From Hyphomicrobiales bacterium (lineage in GTDB: Bacteria; Pseudomonadota; Alphaproteobacteria; Rhizobiales; Rhizobiaceae), in the NCBI GenBank assembly GCA_900469345.1, contig UBWZ01000006.1, forward strand, positions 1-64,000: a stretch of 64,000 nt of DNA, written 5' to 3'. The position numbers were made by a program, and so were the translations under genes. Positions 59,421 to 64,000 of the stretch are shown here, in pieces (positions within the stretch are counted from its first letter, which is position 1; the number at the start of each line of letters is the position of its first letter). The notes under the pieces were generated by a model, which worked only from the letters and a program-made list of their open reading frames with translations, made no database searches and was not told the DNA's origin.

Positions 59421-59496
59421 TGGTGAGAGCGTCGGGGTTCGAACCCGAGACCTACTGATTAAAAGTCAGTTGCTCTACCGGCTGAGCTACGCTCTC
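59421..59496 (-). tRNA. tRNA-Lys (anticodon UUU)
   Basis: A 76-base cloverleaf. Acceptor GAGAGCG pairs perfectly with CGCTCTC. The D-arm GCTCAGCCGGTAGAGC, the anticodon loop CTTTTAA (anticodon TTT) on stem ACTGA/TCAGT, and the T-arm TCGGG-TTCGAAC-CCCGA are present. CCA is encoded (59423-59421). Confidence 0.98.
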
Positions 59497-59530
59497 CCAA
59501 GGCGCGCGAAGGCCGCCTGAAAGTGCGCGG

Positions 59531-59559
59531 AACATAGGCAGGCACCCCGCGCGGGTCAA
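59531..59559 (-). promoter_or_regulatory. tRNA-Lys promoter
   Basis: On the minus strand TTGACC (59559-59554), a 17-base spacer and TATGTT (59536-59531). It is a near-consensus housekeeping promoter about 35 bases before the tRNA 5' end. Confidence 0.82.
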
Positions 59560-59695
59560 CCCGCAATTTCACCAAAATCATGGCCTTTTGATGCTTTTCC
59601 CGTCATGGCTGCTGCGACGAAAAGGTGATTGGCAATCGTGCCTGTACCAAACTACGGGAAGATGTCGCAATCCAACCGTTTCCTTCGGAGCCTGC

Positions 59696-60451
59696 GTGTC
59701 CATAGCCGAGATTTCCATCCTGAGCGCGTTGCTGGCCGGTGCGCTGTCCTTCCTGTCGCCTTGCGTCCTGCCGCTGGTGCCGCCCTATCTCTGCTATATG
59801 GCGGGCATTTCGGTCGAGGAATTCCGCCGCGATGGCGCAGCCGAACACCATCAGCGTCGGTCCGGACGCCGGGCGGTGCTTCTGTCCGCGCTGTTCTTCA
59901 CTTTCGGATTCGCGACCGTCTTCGTCGCGCTTGGGGCAGGGGCGTCCTCGATCGGCCTGCTGCTGCGTCAGCATCTCGACCTTCTGTCGAAGATCGGCGG
60001 TCTCGTCATCATCATCATGGGGCTGAATTTCCTCGGTGTCTTCCGCATCGGCCTGCTGTCGCGCGAGGCGCGCTTCCAGGGTGGCGGCAAGCCGGCCTCG
60101 CTGCCGGGCGCCTATGTCATGGGGCTTGCCTTCGCCTTCGGATGGACCCCGTGCATCGGGCCGATCCTCGGCGCGATCCTCGGTGTCGCCGCATCCCGCG
60201 ACACGGTGGCCGAGGGGGCGGGCCTGCTGGCCGTCTATTCGTTGGGCCTCGCCGTGCCTTTCTGGATTGCGGCGGGGTTCTCCAGCGCCTTCATGGGCTT
60301 CCTCTCCCGCTTTCGCCGTCACCTCGGCCTTGTGGAAAAGCTGATGGGCGTCCTTCTGGTGCTGACCGGTCTCGCCTTCATCTTCGGTTTCGTCAGTTCG
60401 GCCGCAATCTGGTTCCAGCAGACCTTTCCAATCCTGACCCAAATCGGCTAA
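59696..60451 (+). CDS. CcdA/DsbD-family thiol transport membrane protein
   Basis: A 251-residue protein with six helices. The two redox Cys motifs are in LSPCVLPLVPPYLCY and FGWTPCIGPILG. CcdA proteins carry electrons across the membrane for cytochrome c maturation and periplasmic disulfide reduction. The GTG at 59696 with GGAG five bases upstream begins SIAEISILSALLAGALSFL. The frame extends upstream to 59588 without support. Confidence 0.9.
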   Translation: MSIAEISILSALLAGALSFLSPCVLPLVPPYLCYMAGISVEEFRRDGAAEHHQRRSGRRAVLLSALFFTFGFATVFVALGAGASSIGLLLRQHLDLLSKIGGLVIIIMGLNFLGVFRIGLLSREARFQGGGKPASLPGAYVMGLAFAFGWTPCIGPILGAILGVAASRDTVAEGAGLLAVYSLGLAVPFWIAAGFSSAFMGFLSRFRRHLGLVEKLMGVLLVLTGLAFIFGFVSSAAIWFQQTFPILTQIG

Positions 60452-60490
60452 CGGGTCTCCCGATCCTGATCCGCGAGCGCCGGAGACAAA

Positions 60491-61453
60491 GTGGCCGACA
60501 TCATCGCATTGCTACTGCCGTTCTTCGGGCTGATCCTGATCGGCTATGTCGCGGCGAGAGTGACACGTCAGCCGGCCGAAGCGCTCGGCTGGATGAACAC
60601 CTTCATCATCTATGCGGCGCTGCCGGCCCTTTTCTTCAAGCTCGTCTCGCGCACCCCGATCGAACAGCTGACGCGGGTGGACTTCATCCTCGGCGAGATC
60701 GCCGCCACCTACCTGGTGTTCACGATCGTTTTCCTGATCGGCTATCTCGGGCGCCGCAGTTCGTCTGCCGATTCGACCATCCAGGCGTTTGCCGGAGCCT
60801 ACGGCAATATCGGCTACATGGGCCCGGGCCTCGCCCTGCTTGCCTTCGGGGAGGCGGCGGCGGTGCCGGTGGCGCTGATCGTCTGCTTCGAAAACGCCAC
60901 CCATTTCGTTGTCGCGCCCGCCATGATGGCGATTGCCGGCGGCGACCGCAGACCGACGGGGCAGGTCGTGCGGGATATCGCCGAGAAGGTAGTTATGCAC
61001 CCCTTCATCCTGTCGACTGCGCTCGGCTTTGCCGTCGCGGCGCTCAAGCTGCAGCCGCCCGGTTCCATCTCGCGGCTGCTCGATTACCTGTCCCAGGCGG
61101 CAGCACCCTGTGCACTGTTTGCCATGGGCGTGACGCTTGCGCTGCGTCCCGTCCGGCGTATCCCCGCCGAAGTCGGCTACATCACGGTCTTCAAGCTCAT
61201 CCTGCTGCCGCTCACCACCTACCTCGTGCTGTCGCTGGTCGGCAGCTTCGAGCCGGTCTGGATCTATTCCTCCGTGCTGCTGTCGGCCCTTCCGACGGCG
61301 ACCAACGTCTTCGTCATCAGCCAGCAATACGGCGTCTGGCAGGAGAGGGCGTCGGCCAGCATCCTGATCATCACGATCGCCTCGGTCTTCACCTTGCCTC
61401 TCGTGCTCTTCGTCATCCAGTCCGGCCTGTTACCGCCGGACCTCCTTCCTTAG
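60491..61453 (+). CDS. AEC family (auxin efflux carrier-type) transporter
   Basis: A 320-residue protein with about ten helices, starting at GTG 60491. FIIYAALPALFFKLVSRTP and AGAYGNIGYMGPGLAL are typical AEC segments. It probably exports an organic acid; the substrate is unknown. It converges with and overlaps the UbiH-family gene by 24 bases. Confidence 0.87.
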   Translation: MADIIALLLPFFGLILIGYVAARVTRQPAEALGWMNTFIIYAALPALFFKLVSRTPIEQLTRVDFILGEIAATYLVFTIVFLIGYLGRRSSSADSTIQAFAGAYGNIGYMGPGLALLAFGEAAAVPVALIVCFENATHFVVAPAMMAIAGGDRRPTGQVVRDIAEKVVMHPFILSTALGFAVAALKLQPPGSISRLLDYLSQAAAPCALFAMGVTLALRPVRRIPAEVGYITVFKLILLPLTTYLVLSLVGSFEPVWIYSSVLLSALPTATNVFVISQQYGVWQERASASILIITIASVFTLPLVLFVIQSGLLPPDLLP

Positions 61454-62632
61454 CGCCTCGACGAGCGAACGCAGCCCGCGTCCCGGTTCGATCCCTTCCT
61501 GCATGACGAGATTGCGAAGAGGCGGTGCGCTGGCCAGGAGATGCAGCCCGGCTGCCCGCGCCATCTGCACCGGCAAAAGATCCGACAGCAGCGAACGATT
61601 GAGCACGTCCACGCCAAAGGTGCGCGTCATGATGTCGGGCCGGCGACGGCGGTTGAAGCGGTCCCCGGCGTCGGCGGGCACCGGTCGCTCGGGGTCTGAG
61701 GTAAGCAGTTCGGAAAGCTCGATGATGTCGCGCAGCGACAGGTTGAGGCCCTGCGCGCCGATTGGCGGAAAGGCATGTGCCGCTTCCCCGACCAGGGCGA
61801 GCCGCCCCTTTCCGAAGCGTTCGGCCATCAGGCTCGACAGCGGCCATGTCTGCGGCGTGCTGTCGACCGTCACCTTGCCGAGCATGGACTGCATGCGGGC
61901 TTCGATCCGTGTGGCGAGATCGGAGGCCGGCAGGCCGGCAAGCTCGCGTGCCTGGTCCGGCGTAACGACCCAGACGAGACTGGACCGCGAGCCGGGCAGG
62001 GGGACCTGGGTGAACGGGCCGGTCTCGGTGTGGAACTCGGTGGAGATGTTGCCGTGTGGCACGCTGTGGGAAAAGTTGAGGACGATGGCGGTCTGCGAGT
62101 AGGACCAGCGGCGGACGCCGATGCCGGCCGCCTCGCGGGCCGCCGAATTCTTGCCATCGGCGGCGATGACGAAATCGGTGGTCAGACCCTGTCCGCCGGC
62201 GAGCGTCAGCGCCACGCGCTCCTCACCGAAGTCGTAGAGCCCGACCCGGTCATCGATGCGAGTGACATTGGCTTCGGCCGTGACGGCGGCGTTCAGCGTC
62301 GCGTGCAGGGCCTGATTGGGCATGTTGTAGCCGAAGGCGCTCAAGCCCACATCCATCGCCCTGAACTGCGTCGTCGGCGCACGCAGCAGGCGCTTCGTCC
62401 CGTCGATGATCTGCATGACCGAAAGGGCCGCCGCATGCGGCGCGATCTCGTCCCAAACGCCGAGCCGCTCCAGAAGCCGGATCGACTGGTCCATCAGCGC
62501 CGTCGTTCGCTGGTCAGACACTTCCGCGGCTGGTGCGACCAGCACCACCTTGCGCCCAGCCCGCGCGAGCGCGAGCGCCGCCACTGATCCGGTCAGTCCG
62601 CCGCCCACCACCGCCACTTCGAAATGCTGCAT
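61430..62632 (-). CDS. UbiH/UbiF/COQ6-family FAD hydroxylase
   Basis: A 400-residue flavoprotein monooxygenase. It has GxGxxG in VAVVGGGLTGSVAAL, the DG motif in IAADGKNS, and LVGEAAHAFPPIGAQGLNLSLRD, where GEAAH replaces the commoner GDAAH. Such enzymes hydroxylate the ubiquinone ring. Which position is acted on cannot be told. It is divergent from pcs, with a 186-base gap, and overlaps the AEC gene end. Confidence 0.85.
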   Translation of the reverse strand: MQHFEVAVVGGGLTGSVAALALARAGRKVVLVAPAAEVSDQRTTALMDQSIRLLERLGVWDEIAPHAAALSVMQIIDGTKRLLRAPTTQFRAMDVGLSAFGYNMPNQALHATLNAAVTAEANVTRIDDRVGLYDFGEERVALTLAGGQGLTTDFVIAADGKNSAAREAAGIGVRRWSYSQTAIVLNFSHSVPHGNISTEFHTETGPFTQVPLPGSRSSLVWVVTPDQARELAGLPASDLATRIEARMQSMLGKVTVDSTPQTWPLSSLMAERFGKGRLALVGEAAHAFPPIGAQGLNLSLRDIIELSELLTSDPERPVPADAGDRFNRRRRPDIMTRTFGVDVLNRSLLSDLLPVQMARAAGLHLLASAPPLRNLVMQEGIEPGRGLRSLVEALRKEVRR

Positions 62633-62818
62633 GATCTACTCCCGCAGGATGTGTTTCGGCTCTATGTAGAGCCTTCTTCCGCGGTAATCCATGGGACGTT
62701 CCGTCACTGGCGACGCTGCCTTTTCCCGTGCTAAATGCTCCAGCTTGACGCAGCGTAGTTGCAAAGCGCGCCGATTGGTCTCATACCTCCCAGACTTGAG
62801 GGAAAGGCGGACGGACGG

Positions 62819-63547
62819 GTGATCAGGCGTATCTTCAACTACAGGAAAGTTCCCTACGCTGAAATACGCGCTTTTTCGGTCCATCTCCTTACCGCTTCCG
62901 GTTCGTTTCTGGCCTTCCTGGGGGTCGTTGCCGCAGCCGAGCACCGCTTCGTGGATATGTTCTGGTGGCTTGGACTGGCACTTCTGGTCGACGGCATAGA
63001 CGGCCCGATCGCCCGTAAGGTCAAGGTCAAGGAAGTTCTGCCGAACTGGTCGGGCGACACGCTCGACAACATCATCGATTACGTCACCTATGTGCTGCTG
63101 CCCGCCTTTGCCCTCTACCAGAGCGGCATGATAGGCGAGCCCTGGTCATTCGTGGCGGCCGGCGCGATCGTCGTGTCCAGCGCCATCTACTATGCCGACA
63201 TGGGCATGAAGACGGAGGAGTATTTCTTCTCGGGCTTCCCGGTCGTCTGGAACATGGTGATCTTCACCCTCTTCGTCATCGATGCGAGCGCCAACGTCGC
63301 CCTCGCGGTGGTGCTTATCTCCGTCGTCCTCACCTTCCTCCCCATCAATTTCCTCCATCCCGTGCGGGTCAAGCGTCTGCGCCCCCTCAACCTGGCGGTC
63401 GGACTGATCTGGTGCGTGCTGGGCGGCTATTCGCTGCTCCTCCATTTTGACACCCCGGACTGGGTCGTCATGGGCGTCGTCCTGAGCGGCATCTATCTTT
63501 ACTGCATCGGCGGCGTACTGCAGCTGTTTCCGCGGATTGGAAAATAG
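62819..63547 (+). CDS. pcs: phosphatidylcholine synthase
   Basis: A 242-residue integral membrane enzyme making phosphatidylcholine from CDP-diacylglycerol and choline, a pathway typical of rhizobia. The CDP-alcohol phosphotransferase motif is complete: DGIDGPIARK, then GDTLDNIIDY. The GTG at 62819 gives a length one residue off the Sinorhizobium enzyme (241). The frame opens earlier, at TTG 62759, without similarity. Confidence 0.94.
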   Translation: MIRRIFNYRKVPYAEIRAFSVHLLTASGSFLAFLGVVAAAEHRFVDMFWWLGLALLVDGIDGPIARKVKVKEVLPNWSGDTLDNIIDYVTYVLLPAFALYQSGMIGEPWSFVAAGAIVVSSAIYYADMGMKTEEYFFSGFPVVWNMVIFTLFVIDASANVALAVVLISVVLTFLPINFLHPVRVKRLRPLNLAVGLIWCVLGGYSLLLHFDTPDWVVMGVVLSGIYLYCIGGVLQLFPRIGK

Positions 63548-63706
63548 CAAATTCCTGTTGCGCCGGCGCTGTTTAGTATTGTGCACGGCAGCAAAAGCGG
63601 TATCAATATCGGTCGTTGTCCCGATGGGACTGGATGTATGTAAAGCAGCGGTTGCGGTACCCGAAGACCTCGTCAGAAGGTCGGTCCGCAATTCAGAGGG
63701 GGCTCT

Positions 63707-64000
<294 letters not shown>

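Overview
The window is chromosomal DNA of a Rhizobiaceae-type alphaproteobacterium (Rhizobium/Agrobacterium/Ensifer relatives; genus not resolved). Evidence: high GC, a CckA hybrid kinase beside recA-alaS, phosphatidylcholine synthase (Pcs), F1-ATPase zeta inhibitors, a suf operon with the Agrobacterium-like order, GAAC-N7-GAAC LexA boxes, and GGAAC-N16-CGTT (EcfG-type) promoters. Most of the window is ordinary, densely packed core genome. No IS elements, phage genes, CRISPR arrays or rRNA genes were seen.

Layout. 1-9.4 kb: an edge-truncated FliO-like membrane protein, divergent cckA, then recA, alaS, ttcA and an inositol-phosphatase-like gene, closed by a two-way terminator. 9.4-22 kb: mostly minus-strand genes. 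These are an MFS exporter; a purine region transcribed purC-purS-(coiled-coil protein)-purQ-(lipoprotein)-(PagL-like protein)-purL-bolA-grxD; two tandem plus-strand zeta-inhibitor paralogs; then a hydrolase, purB, rpe and a periplasmic binding protein. 22-28 kb: a tight seven-gene operon resembling CO-dehydrogenase/xanthine-dehydrogenase maturation genes (flavin reductase, MoxR/CoxD, CoxE, split XdhC, MoeA-MobA fusion, TfoX domain) without any structural dehydrogenase genes. 28-38.5 kb: Nudix, RhlE-type helicase, M23 peptidase, DUF455, a one-cysteine BCP, a giant AsmA-like protein, tyrS and an alpha/beta hydrolase. 38.5-46.2 kb: an eight-gene suf operon (with a DoxX insertion) behind a candidate RirA-type operator. 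46.2-49.5 kb: a MacAB-like efflux operon. 49.7-51 kb: small stress-type genes, two with EcfG-like promoters.

51.0-58.2 kb holds the most interesting locus. Two divergent transcription units encode a CFA-like methyltransferase plus a DUF1295 membrane enzyme on one side. The other side encodes an FAD oxidase, DUF1365, a second CFA synthase, DUF2147 and DUF2177, followed by a RskA-type anti-sigma factor. Both units start downstream of the same spaced motif, GAAAAC-N17-CGTA, which looks like an ECF-sigma promoter. No sigma-factor gene lies beside the anti-sigma gene. The set resembles the lipid-modification genes controlled by RpoE-ChrR-type systems, so it may be a self-regulated membrane-lipid methylation/oxidation system whose sigma factor is elsewhere or lost.

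58.2-64 kb: a lower-GC putative glycosyltransferase next to tRNA-Lys(UUU), which has a clear promoter; then a CcdA-like protein, an AEC transporter, a UbiH-family hydroxylase, pcs, and the first 98 codons of a nucleoside/sugar-type ABC ATPase cut by the right edge.
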